From: Oscarella lobularis
Lineage: Eukaryota; Porifera; Homoscleromorpha; Homosclerophorida; Oscarellidae
Assembly (NCBI RefSeq): GCF_947507565.1
Contig: NC_089190.1
Span: 1,984,001 to 2,048,000 of the forward strand
Direction of reading: 5' to 3'
DNA length: 64,000 bases
Shown here: positions 24,801-35,900 of the stretch, one piece after another
Layout: each line of letters begins with the position of its first letter
Numbering within the stretch: the first letter of the stretch is position 1
Position numbers and translations under genes: made by a program
The notes under the pieces: generated by a model
Databases searched by the model: none
What the model was told of the DNA's origin: nothing
The model's input: only the letters and a program-made list of their open reading frames with translations

Positions 24801-25000
24801 GAGTTTCACGGATTCTTTTTGCGTTGACTAATTTATTATTGCAGGTACGACGAACCGAGTGTTGCTTTGAGCTTCAAATGAAGAGAACCGTTTACGTTGA
24901 AGACCTCCAAGGCGTTCCCGTTCTCTCGTACAACTACTACGATCCAGATCAGTCTGGCGGTACGATGCTCTATCCAAGAGAGGACTGCAAGTATAACTGA
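18842..25000 (+). CDS. Thioester-containing A2M/CD109-like protein, TEP2 (His type)
   Basis: Same exon plan as TEP1, with start MKTKLLLATSLLITFSASQ at 18842. Intron 1 is absent: signal peptide and first macroglobulin domain are fused in one exon (RPPMSYRYRIVAQNYVF). The thioester GCGEQ is at 23151-23165, and the residue aligned with the C3 catalytic His is His (VLHKEM, codon 23598-23600), which in the family favours ester formation with hydroxyl groups. The bait-like segment is 22,024-22,152 (starts FLWPRRFAIG). A TAG at about 23,720 lies inside an intron and does not break the gene. A 2-bp insertion before the usual stop adds two residues (ends CKYN, TGA at 24998-25000). Reading frames in all other exons are open, so I treat it as functional. 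Confidence 0.88.
22024..22152 (+). other. Hypervariable bait-like segment of TEP2
   Basis: About 43 residues starting FLWPRRFAIGLLNS, ending in an acidic run before ETTTELVEVKK. Its acidic tail (DEDGAE) is shared with TEP1; the centre is unique. Confidence 0.8.
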
Positions 25001-25416
25001 GTTGTTTTCTTTTGCATTTGACTGTGTTTGCGCATTGTTGTCTGTGATTAGAAATTGATGTGCTGATAATAATCATCTGCTAATAATTGCGAATGCATCC
25101 GGGAGTTCGTCTATCAGCATAGTAAGGACAAGCGAATTCAAAATTTCTCTCATCCAGGAAACAATGCCTTTTGTTTCTATTTCTAGAATAGGCGTGGCAA
25201 TCACGATCAAGCTGCCCTCTTCACATCCAGGAAACGATTCCATTGTTCTAATATCCGCTCACGTGCTCAATCTAGTCGAAACACGTAGGTCTTCTTCGAA
25301 ATCAATCAGTCACGTGAGCTGCAATTCGGACTCTCTATTGGTTCATCAGACAGAACAAAGAGTCCAGTCGCTCGCCAGTTGCCGTACCGTCGACATTGGA
25401 GCAGACTTCCGTTACC
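25001..25416. other. TEP2/TEP3 junction without CYB5D1 or SPEN pieces
   Basis: The TEP2 3' flank runs to GGGAGTTCGTCTAT (about 25,111) and switches directly to the TEP upstream block at CAGCATAGTAAGGAC. The SPEN and CYB5D1 fragments seen at the other two junctions are missing, most simply by a deletion with almost no microhomology. Confidence 0.8.
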
Positions 25417-28400
25417 ATGACAACAAGGCTTCTTTTAGCGACGTCACTTCTCGTCACTTTCAGCGCCTCTCAATTGATCAGACCCGTGCTTCCTAGGCCT
25501 GGGCCAATAATTCCCCGGCCTCTTCCACCCAAACCGACTCGTCCGCTGTGAGTGACTAAAAAACGTTCTTATAGTTCAGTGAAATGTTTTCTTCTAAGAC
25601 CCGAGGTTCCGATGTCCTATCAATATCGCATTGTCTCTCAGAGCTACGTCTTTGCCGGAGAGACGCTCGCCGTGTCGATTTACGTGGAGAAAGGATCTTC
25701 GAAGATGATGACAGACGAAGAGGGCAATGAGATCGATCCCTTTCCAATTGATGTCACTCTCGACGTCAAAGACGGACAATCCGGTCAAAATCTAATTAGT
25801 ACGGTCAATCGTAAAGTGACCAGACGCCAGTGCACAACCATTTTCGTGAAGGTAGAAACAACCTTAGACTATAACGCGACACTTATTGTTTTCGAAGCTT
25901 CCGGAATCGACTCCCCCGGGAACGCATGGGGTTAGCGTCAGAATGACGTCACAGCAATGGGCAATGAGAAATTTCATGACGACATTCCGCGTTCGACCTA
26001 CGAACCGAATGATCATGATCCAGACAGATAAACCCGTTTATAAACCGGGACAGACGAGTGAGAACAGATCTGTTCTAGAGTTCGGCCACGCAATGACGTT
26101 TTTGTTTAGTTCTTGGTCGAGTCATTGTGTTGACGTCGTCGCGTTTGACCGCAGCTTCGGGCAAAGTGACTGTTCAAATTCGGGTGAGCCGGAAGGGGAT
26201 CTAATTTTGGTGTGAGAACTAACCTTGTGAGGGATTCTTAGAATCCCAAAAACGCTTTGATGACATCATTCAAGAACCTTACGCTCGACACGGGTAAATT
26301 AGTATTGAATTTGTCGTAGATTCAACGTGTGACTGGGGTGGTGTTTATATAGGAGTTGCTAGGTTCAATTTTCCGTTGTCAAGTGAACCGGTACTTGGAC
26401 AATACGCATTGTGTGCAACGCTTGAGGTAAGAAGACCACCGTAGGTATTCTCTTAGGCCAATAACGTTACTACTTATCATTAGGGAGCGATTCAAAAACA
26501 GGAGAAGTGCTTCTCAGTCAAAGTTGAAGAATACGGTTAGACTACCAGTAGAAAGAGCCTGATATGAAATTCATCACGTCTTTACGTAGTTTTGCCTACA
26601 TTCTCGTGCACCATTTCTCCCAAAGATGATCAATTCTCCTGTATCAACCGTAGGCATACGGTTTGCTACACTGTCAGCGCGAAGTGAGTCTCCTCTCCAA
26701 GCTGCACAGCCCTCTTACGTTCTAATCTAGATACACGTACGGACAAAAGGTGAAGGGAACTGTTTCTGCCACGGCAACAACGGGCAATACCTGGACACGG
26801 TGTAGAAACGAAGAAAGAGAAGTCGTTCTAGATTCGGTACACTGAACTGCATGAACGCACGCAACTATTTAATTGACGAAAGCCAATTTTTAGATTGATG
26901 GGGAAAAAACCGTTTGCGTTCAAACGTGCACGAGATACAGTACGTGTTATGGTGAAATTAATCTCGAGGCGAACGTAACGGATCCGACGTCGGGAGACGA
27001 AGTCGCCTGCGAAGGAGTCACGAAAATTCCTATTCGACAAAATCCTTATCAAATTGAAATCGTCAAACCGCAATTCAATGCTTTCTATCCCTGTCAAAAA
27101 ACGCGTTACACGGTGAGAAAATTCACTGCTTAATAGACTATTGTTGAATTGTTTAAGTTGATTTCAGGTGAAAACGAGCATCGTTTCGGGAAAACCGTAC
27201 GGTGGAGCGAGAGTGAAATTCACTTGCAAAGCGCTACTAAAAAGAGGAAGCAAATGCGGGCCTGACGAAAAAGAGATCTACATGACTGAAGTAACGACCG
27301 ATGACGGTGGCAGAGCTCCGATCGAATTCTGCGCTCCGTGCAATGCTCTCGACATTTCGTGCACCGTAGGGTTCATAAGAGCAAATGGCTAGGATTGGTT
27401 TCTAGGGTTTCTCCTTTGATCAGGCTGAGGCTGTCGGTGAATCAAGCTATATCTCGCCTGCTCGTAGCGGCAGGAGTGTCTTGATCTATTCGCCGGGACG
27501 CGTCATGGTCCGCAACTCCATGAAATCATTAGAAGTAGGCAATGAACACGTGTTCGATGCCTATTTCACTCACTCGGGAAAAGCCACCGCCTTTGTAAGC
27601 GCACAGGACACCAGAACTGCGTGTACAAATAACGTATTTGTTCTGTAGATTCTTAGCAAAGGGACCGTCTTAAATAAACTGTCATGTTTTCCAACTTTGA
27701 TAGACATCAATGCGACGGATATATCGGATGAGATATGCGATGCCAAAAGAATGCCACGACCGTTGAAATATCATTGCTCGTTTCGATATCAAGTGACTTT
27801 GGCAATGATTCCCAAAGTGACGATTGTCGTCGGTCAGAAGAAATTGTCCGCTGTCAATCTCAATTTACCTGTCACCGCGGATTCTGAAAATCAAGTACAG
27901 CAGCCTAATGAATTTAATAACTTCTCTGAAAAATCTTTTTGTAGATGACGTTGGAATTTAGTCAAAATGAAGTTAAGCCTGGAGAGAATGTGAGTCTGCA
28001 AATTGAAGCCGCTCCCGGGTCGTACGTCGGTGTTGTGGCCGTCGACCAAAGCGTCTACCTTCAACAGGCAAAAAATCAACTTACAGCTCAACAGGTACGA
28101 CTAAATATTTTCTAATAATTCAATTTTAATTGACGTTGTTTAGGTTCGGGCAGAAGCGGCTGGCTTTGACTCGTCTCCGACTTATTTGCCTCGCAAGACC
28201 TTCGAGTGCGGAGCCAAGAGACTCTGGAGTTGCTACTGTCGTCAATACGGATGCAAACGCACGCCTTCCGTTAGTTGATTTCTCAGTGTCCGATATCGAA
28301 TTCTGTATCAATTTCATTTTAGACGGACGATGAACGCAGTACGTCTGCTACACCACCACTACTGCCTTTCTTTCCTCGTCGTCGACCCGGATCCAGCTGT

Positions 28401-31400
28401 CCAGAGTCGGACTGCTATAGAAGTGTTTGCACGTTAAACGGAAAATGCGAATTCGTTTCAGCCTTGAGCTTTTACGAGGTAGGGAATCGACTCTCCTGCA
28501 TGGTCCGTTTGTCTATTAGCTGTGTCTGAACTAGGCTGCCGGGCTAAAGGTTCTGAGCAATTTGAAGGCTAAGAGTTCTCCGAAATGCGCCAAGTCTAAG
28601 CCGCCCTTAGGCCACAGCTGTTGTGGTGCGCACGTATACTCCTACATCAATATATCGTTTATTTTTACTTCATTAGACTTGCCTTGGTGGCGTCGGGTTG
28701 CATTTACGGAGGAGGCACGTCTAGCTCCCGCACCCCTTGCTGCTCCTCAAATAGAAGCTCCGCGGCCCATTTCGGCAGACGGAGGAGCTGCCGATGATGA
28801 GACAACTACGGAACTAGTCGAAGTCAAAAGAGAACGAGTCAACTTTCCAGAGACGTGGATATGGAAGGATATTCAGCTCGAGTAAAACAGTCAATAGCCA
28901 TTGAACATGTTTTTCTTCTACCCCTGTCTCCCTACAGTAAAGATTCCACGAACCATGATCTGATGTTGACTGCTCCGGACACGATAACGTCGTGGATTGC
29001 CGACGGTTTCGCTTTGTCGACTGAGAATTCTATTAGCGTTTCGATGCCTGCGTCTCTTCGAGTCTTTCAGCCGTTTTTTGTGTCTCTCACTTTGCCCTAT
29101 TCGGTCATTCGAGGCGAGAAACTCGAAGTGCGAGCCACCGTCTTCAATTATCTCGACGTCAACCTCACTGTACATAGTTATTATTTACATTATCTCAATC
29201 AATTTTGAACAATTTTCTAGGCTTTCGTTGAATTGGAAGTGGATTCAAATGAAATTAGCATTATAGAGTCGAAAGCAGATATGCAAAAAGACTTTCGACG
29301 CAGCTTGACCATACCAGCAGGAGAAGCTCGTTCTATTGACTATTTCGTCGTTCCTCTCAAAGTCGGTTATCTCCCAATGAAGTGCACGGCAAGATCGACT
29401 CAAGCAGCCGACGCAGTGGTTCGCCCACTTCTAGTCGAAGTAGGAAATAATAATAAGTTGTAGATAGTGAATTTATATTGCGATTCTCTATAGCCAGAAG
29501 GTGTGCAAAAGGAGTATGGACTATCATCTCTCATCTGCATTGAAGGTACAAGAAATCTGCTAGATTATTAATATTCGTGTAAAAGTCTATTTTTAAAAGA
29601 TAATGCCCAAAACGCTGAGAAAGTGTTCAATCTGACTCTTCCTCCCACTTATGTTCCCGACTCCGAGAGCGCAGTCGTCAGCGTCACAAGTACAGTTATA
29701 TGTTGTGTTGGTGTAGTATACTTAGACATTTTTTTTTCTGTGCAGCGGATTACATGGGGCCTACGATTGAAGGACTGGAAAATCTCCTTCGACTTCCCTA
29801 CGGATGTGGAGAACAGAACATGATTAATTTCGCTCCTGGCGTCTATATCACGCGTTATCTTACGGCCGTCGGGAAATTGGACGAAAAAACGAAGGAGAAG
29901 GCTCTCAACATTATGATGAAAGGTGACGCAGACATTCATACGCATACAGAAATGATAAGACTCTGTGTAGGTTATCAAAGAGAAATGATTTTTCAGCGAG
30001 ACGATGGATCGTATAGTGCATTTGGAAACCGTGACAAATGCGGAAGCATGTGGTATGTATCATACAAAAGCAGTGCCTAGACCATAATATAACTAATCCA
30101 TTACGTAGGTTAACTGCCTTTGTAGTCAGAACGTTCAGTCAAGCGCACGGAATTATTGACGTCGACCAGACAGTTCAAACAGAGGCGATCGACTGGATGA
30201 AGAAGAAGCAGAGTCAAGACGGATCATTCCCAAGTGTTTGCCGCGTTCTTCACAAGGAAATGCAGGGTTGCTCGGGAGGAGAATGCAGCCTGACCGCCTA
30301 CGTTACACTTGCTCTATTAGAAGCAGGCGTACCGGCATCTGTAAGACAGTACTCTAATCTCAAACCATTATCATGGGTAATTCTTTTTGTAGGATTCATC
30401 TATTGTCAATGCATTGGCTTTCCTCAACTCGACGTGCCTCTCAAATGACTGCGAGAATAACTACGCTCTGGCTGTCATTTCCAACGTATTCTGCAAGGCT
30501 GCTCACCCTAGAGCCGACGAACTTCTCAATAAACTGCTGAGTTGCGCGACAACCGAAGGTGACACAATGTACTGGAAATATTCAAAGGAGAACAATCAGT
30601 TCTGCTACGGACACCGTTGGGGAATGCCTTGCGCTAGTCGTTCGTGTGACGTGGAAACGAGCGCCTATGCACTACTTGCCTTCAAATGTCGTGGAGACGT
30701 GGGAAATAGCTTGAGAATCGTACGCTGGCTACTCGAGCAGAGAAATCCTTCTGGAGGCTTCCGATCAACCCAGGTTAGCATAGTCGCAGTTTATTGTTAG
30801 AAAATGAATTGGGTGTTCTTAGGATACGGTAGTGGCTCTACAGGCTCTCTCTGAGTACGCTGCCTTGAGCGTTGCCAACGACGACGTGAAGATGAATGTT
30901 CGCTTGACTACCGACTCAGAATTCTCCTGGTCGCTCACCGTTGATTCGTCCAATTCCCAAGACCTCCAGACTCTCAATATTCCGACTCTTCCTTCGACGC
31001 TGACCGCTCGTCTTGCCGGCGTCGGATGCGTCCTCATACAAGCCGGCGTCAAGTACAATATACCGGAACCGCCGGAGGAAGCGGCGTTTGAAGTGACGGC
31101 CATGGCAACGATGAATGAAAACAAAGGGAAATCGTGCTCGTATAAGATTAGAGTTTGCAACCGGTAAGGATTTGCTCTCTAGTAGTCTCCATATCCTTTT
31201 TAATTAATTAACGATAATGTGATATTTAGCTGGTTGCTGAAGAAGCCAAGCAGTTCCAATATGGCTCTGACAGACATCACGCTGTTTTCAGGATTTGTGC
31301 CAATTGATTCCGACCTCAAAGACGTAATAACGATGAATTAATCCTAATGTTTATTTTTAGAAGTTTGTATTCTAGCTGGAGAAAAAAGGAACGTGCCAAA

Positions 31401-31645
31401 TCAAAAGAATCGACAAGCAGGACCGAAGAGTCAGAGTCTATATTGACGAAGTGAGTTTCACGGACTCTTTTTGCGTTGACTAATTTATTATTACAGGTAC
31501 GACAAACCGAGTGTTGCTTTGAGCTTCAAATGAAGAGAACCGTTTACGTTGAAGACCTCCAAGGCGTTCCCGTTCTCTCGTACAACTACTACGATCCAGA
31601 TCAGTCTGGCGGTACGATGCTCTATCCAAGAGAGGAATGCAAGTA
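25417..31645 (+). CDS. Thioester-containing A2M/CD109-like protein, TEP3 (His type)
   Basis: Start MTTRLLLATSLLVTFSASQ at 25417; stop TAA at 31643-31645. Intron 1 is present. The first macroglobulin exon reads MSYQYRIVSQSYVF, closer to TEP4 than to TEP1/2. The exon before the bait carries an extra Pro-rich stretch (TPPLLPFFPRRRPG) shared only with TEP4. The bait-like segment is 28,679-28,798 (starts LPWWRRVAFTEEA, Pro/Ala-rich). Thioester GCGEQ is at 29802-29816, preceded by PY. The catalytic-position residue is His (VLHKEM, codon 30251-30253), as in TEP2. The receptor-binding domain is as in TEP1. All exons are open. Confidence 0.88.
28679..28798 (+). other. Hypervariable bait-like segment of TEP3
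   Basis: About 40 residues, Pro/Ala-rich in the middle (LAPAPLAAPQIEAP), then DDETTTELVEVKRERVNF. Unalignable with TEP1 and TEP4; only a short LAAP-type stretch resembles TEP2. Confidence 0.78.
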
Positions 31646-31807
31646 ACCGAGTTGCATTTGACCGTGTTTACGCATTGTTGTCTGTGATTAGAAATTGATG
31701 TGCTGATTAGAATCATTTGCTAATAATTGCGAATGCATCCGGGAGTTCGTCTACTAGACTACCTTTCGCTTTCACATTTACCACTTGGACTCTGCGCGGA
31801 AGAGACG
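31646..31807. other. TEP3 3' flank and duplicated SPEN-like 5' flank
   Basis: Same arrangement as downstream of TEP1. No coding sequence or canonical poly(A) signal seen. Confidence 0.6.
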
Positions 31808-32155
31808 ATGGTACGCGAAACGCGTCACCTGTGGGTCGGCAACCTACCCGAATCGGTCGACGACCGCCAAGTGATCAACTTCTTCTCGAGGCGAGCGAAG
31901 AACGCGAATGGGCGTGGCAATCGAACGTCTCCGCGCAGATTAGTCTGGAGACCAGACCCTTCGCTCCCCTAGCGAAGGGTCTGGTCTCCAGACTACGCGC
32001 AGATACGGTCGAGTCGAATCGGTGCGCATTCTGCCTCGTCGTGCCGCTGACGGCTGTCGCGCGGCCATCGTCGACAAATCAAAAGCGCCGTCAAAGCGCA
32101 CGAATCGAAGCTCGAGCTCTGATCGCGCGAGCTGCGCTCCAATTACAACGAACCG
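31808..32155 (+). pseudogene. Broken 5' fragment of the SPEN-like gene, copy 2
   Basis: It begins MVRETRHLWVGNLPESVDD and carries the same frame-shifting lesion after the GRAAFVD position as copy 1 (here also degraded to CRAAIVD). Its GC-AG intron is interrupted by a 55-bp foldback insertion at 31941-31995. The fragment ends at CAACGAACCGG, joined to CYB5D1 sequence through a shared CCGG. Confidence 0.88.
31941..31995. mobile_element. 55-bp perfect foldback insertion with 9-bp target duplication
   Basis: Two perfectly complementary 25-base arms (outer end TAGTCTGGAGACCAGACCC) flank a 5-base loop CCCCT. CGCGCAGAT lies on both sides (31932-31940 and 31996-32004), but only once at the homologous site of copy 1 and of the intact SPEN-like gene near 39397. 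This is the signature of an insertion that duplicated its target. A 9-bp duplication is typical of Mutator-like elements, but the element is too short to classify. No coding capacity. Confidence 0.85.
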
Positions 32156-32600
32156 GAAGCGCGGCGGGACGTGAATAAATCGGCCTTGGGGCGTGTAAAC
32201 GGCAATTTGTAACGGGATCGATGTGGGTGCGAAGCTGTAGTATATCGATCGTCGAGAAAGCGCACGCGAAAAGTATTATTTTTGTTCTTACGTTTCCCGT
32301 TTTCTTGTCGAACCAGTTCGATATGTCTTTTCCCGCGCTATTTTTAAAGCAGGACGTCTCCTAGCGTGCGAGAGGGAACGCTGTAGCGAGTTTTTCGCGC
32401 CGTTTTTCGCTACCTTTTTGCTTTTCACAGAGGGGCGTGAGGTCGTAGACTTTTCCCAAGAACGAGATCCATATGTCGTTGGCGACGTTGTGCACGGAAA
32501 CCTCAGTTGGAGTGAAATATCGAGGCGCAACATCGTGGGCGAGCCTGTTCGCATGACAACCGAACGACCCGGATGCGAAGTACCGTTGATTCACGTACGT
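32156..32600 (-). pseudogene. Broken CYB5D1 fragment, copy 2
   Basis: Minus-strand copy of CYB5D1 exons 1-2, intron 2 and the first part of exon 3 (a little longer than copy 1, including the reverse complement of GRFIHVP codons). A one-base deletion just after the start (GAGGCGCAAC versus GAGGCCGCAAC) shifts the frame. It shares the exon 2 deletion with copy 1. Confidence 0.87.
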
Positions 32601-32952
32601 CCATGTATTACTGTTATCTGATTATGTCTTATGGGAATTTATGTTGAATAGGTCCGTTTCTGGTTGAAATCGGCATAGTAAGGACGAGCGAATTTCTCTC
32701 ATCCAGGAAACAATGCTCTATTTCTAGAATAGGCGTGGCAATATTGATCAAGTTGCCCTCTTCAGAAAACGATTCCATTGTTCTAATATCCGCTCACGTG
32801 CTCAATCTAGTCGAAATACGTAGGGTCTTCTTCGAAATGAATCAGTCACGTGAGCTGCAATTCGGACTCTCTATAGGTTCAGCAGGCAGAACAAAGAGCC
32901 CAGTCGCTCGCCAGTTGCCGTACCATCGACATTGGAGCAGACATCCGTTACC
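32601..32952. promoter_or_regulatory. Upstream block of TEP4
   Basis: Degenerate copy of the block before TEP1 with several small deletions (for example within the GAATTCAAAATTTCTC segment). It retains the CACGTG box and the CTCTATAGG element. Promoter activity is inferred from position. Confidence 0.4.
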
Positions 32953-35900
32953 ATGACAACAAAGCTTCTTTTAGCGACGTCACTTCTCGTCACTTTCAGC
33001 GCCTCTCAATTGATCGTACCAATTCCCCGGCCTCTTCCACCCAAACCGACTCGTCCGCCGTGAGTGACTCAAAAAACGTTCTTATAGTTGAGTGAAATGT
33101 TTTCTTCTAAGACCGATGTCCTATCGATATCGCATTGTCTCTCAGAGCTACGTCTTTGCCGGAGAGACGCTCGCCGTGTCGATTTACGTGGAGAAAGGAT
33201 CTTCGAAGATGATGACAGACGAGGAGGGCAATGAGATCAATCCCTTTCCAATTGACGTCACTCTCGACGTCAAAGACGGACAATCCGGTCAAAATCTAAT
33301 TAGCACGGTCAATCGTAAAGTGACCAGACGCCAGTGCACAACCATTTTCGTGAAGGTAGAAACAAACTTAGACTATGACGCGACACTTATTGTTTTCGAA
33401 GCTTCCGGAATCGACTCCCCCGGGAACGCATGGGGTTAGCGTCAGAATGACGTCACAGCAAGGGGCAATGAGAAATTTCATGACGACATTCCGCGTTCGA
33501 CCTACGAACCGAATGATCATGATCCAGACAGATAAACCCGTTTATAAACCGGGACAGACGAGTGAGAACAGATCTATTCTAGAGCTCGACCACGCAATGA
33601 CGTTTTTGTTCAGTTCTTGGTCGAGTCATTGTGTTGACGTCATCGCGTTTGACCGCAGCTTCGGGCAAAGTGACTCTTCAGATTCGGGTGAGCCGGAAGG
33701 GGATCTAATTTTGGTGTGAGAACTAACCTTGTGAGGGATTCTTAGAATTCCAAAAACGCTTTGATGACATCATTCAAGAACCTTACCCTCGACACGGGTA
33801 AATTAGTATTGGATTTATTGTAGATTCAACGTGTGACTGGGGTGGTGTTTATATAGGAGTTGCTAGGTTCAATTTTCCGTTGTCAAGTGAACCGGTACTT
33901 GGACAATACGCATTGTGTGCAACGCTTGAGGTAAGAAGACCACCGCATGTATTCTCCTCAAGAGCCAATAACGTTACTACTTATCATTAGGGAGCGATTC
34001 AAAAACAGGAGAAGTGCTTCTCAGTCAAAGTTGAAGAATACGGTTAGACTACCAGTAGAAAGAGCCTGATATGAAATTCATCACGTCTTTACGTAGTTTT
34101 GCCTAAATTCTCGTGCACCATTTCTCCCAAAGATGATCAATTCTCCTGTATCAACCGTAGGCATACAGTTTGCTACACTGTCAGTGCGAAGTGAGTCTCC
34201 TCTCCAAGCTGCATAGCCCTCTTACGTTCTAATCTAGATACACGTACGGACAAAAGGTGAAGGGAACTGTTTCTGCCACGGCAACAACGGGCAATACCTG
34301 GAGACGGTGTAGGAACGAAGAACGAGAAGTCGTTCTAGATTCGGTACACTGAACTGCATTGTGCACGCAACTATTAATTGACGAAAGCCAATTTTTAGAT
34401 TGATGGGGAAAAAACCGTTTGCGTTCACACGTGCACGAGATACTACATTACGTGCTCTGGTGAAATTAATCTCGAGGCGAACGTAACGGATCCGACGTCG
34501 GGAGACGAAGTCGCCTGCGAAGGAGTCACGAAAATTCCTATTCGACGAAATCCTTATCAAATTGAAATCGTAAAACCGCAATTCAATGCTTTCTATCCCT
34601 GTCAAAAAACGCGTTATACAGTGAGAAAAATTCACTGCTTCTATTGTTGAATTGTTAAAGTTGATTTCAGGTGAAAACGAGCATCGTTTCGGGAAAACCG
34701 TACGGTGGAGCGAGAGTGAAATTCACTTGCAAAGCGCTGCTAAAAAAAGGAAGCAAATGCGGGCCTGACGAAAAAGAGATCTACACGACTGAAGTAACGA
34801 CCAATGACGATGGCAGAGCTCCAATCGAATTCTGCGCTCCGTGCAATGCTCTCGACATTTCGTGCACCGTAGGGTTCAAAAGAGCAAATGGCTAGGATTG
34901 GTTTCTAGGGTTTCTCTTTTGATCAGGCTAAGGCTGTCGGTGAATCAAGCTATATTTCGCCTGCTCGTAGCGGCAGGAGCGTTTTGATCTATTCGCCGGG
35001 ACGCGTCATGGTCCGCAACTCCATGAAATCACTAGAAGTAGGCAATGAACACGTGTTCGATGCCTATTTCACTCACTCGGGAAAAACCACCGCCTTTGTA
35101 AGCACACAGGACACCAGAACTGCGCATACAATTTTGTTCTATAGATTCTTAGCAAAGGGACCGTCCTAAGAAAGCTGTCATGTTTTCCAGATTCAATAGA
35201 CGTCAATTTGACGGACATATCGGATGAGATATGCGATGCCAAAAGAATGCCGCGCCCGTTGAAATATTATTGCTCGTTTCAATATAATGTTACACCGGCA
35301 ATGATTCCCAAAGTGACGATTGTCGTCGGTCAGAAGAAATTGTCCGCTGTCAATCTCAATTTACCTGTCACAGCGGATTCTGGAAATCAAGTAACGTAGT
35401 GAATTTAATTAATAATTCATATAAATAATTTCTTGTAGATGACGTTGGAATTTAGTCAGAATCAAGTTGAGCCTGGAGAGAACGTGAGTCTGCAAATTGA
35501 AGCCGCTCCCGGATCATACGTCGGTGTTGTGGCCGTTGACCAAAGCGTCTACCTTCAACAGGCAAAAAATCAACTAACAGCTCAACAAGTACGACTAAAT
35601 ATTTTCTAATAATTCAATTTTAATTGACGTTGTTTAGGTTCGAGCAGAAGCGGCTGGCTTTGACTCGTCTCCGACTTATTTGCCTCGCAAGACCTTCGAG
35701 TGCGGAGCCAGGAGACTCTGGAGTTGCAACTGTCGTCAATACGGATGCAAACGCACGCCTTCCGTTAGTTGATTTCTCAGTGTTCAACATCTAATTCTAT
35801 ATCAATTCGTTTAAGAAGGACGATGAACGCAGTACGTCTACTACACCACCACTAGTTCCTTTCTTTCCTCGTCGTCGATTCGGACCCAGCTGTCCAGAGT

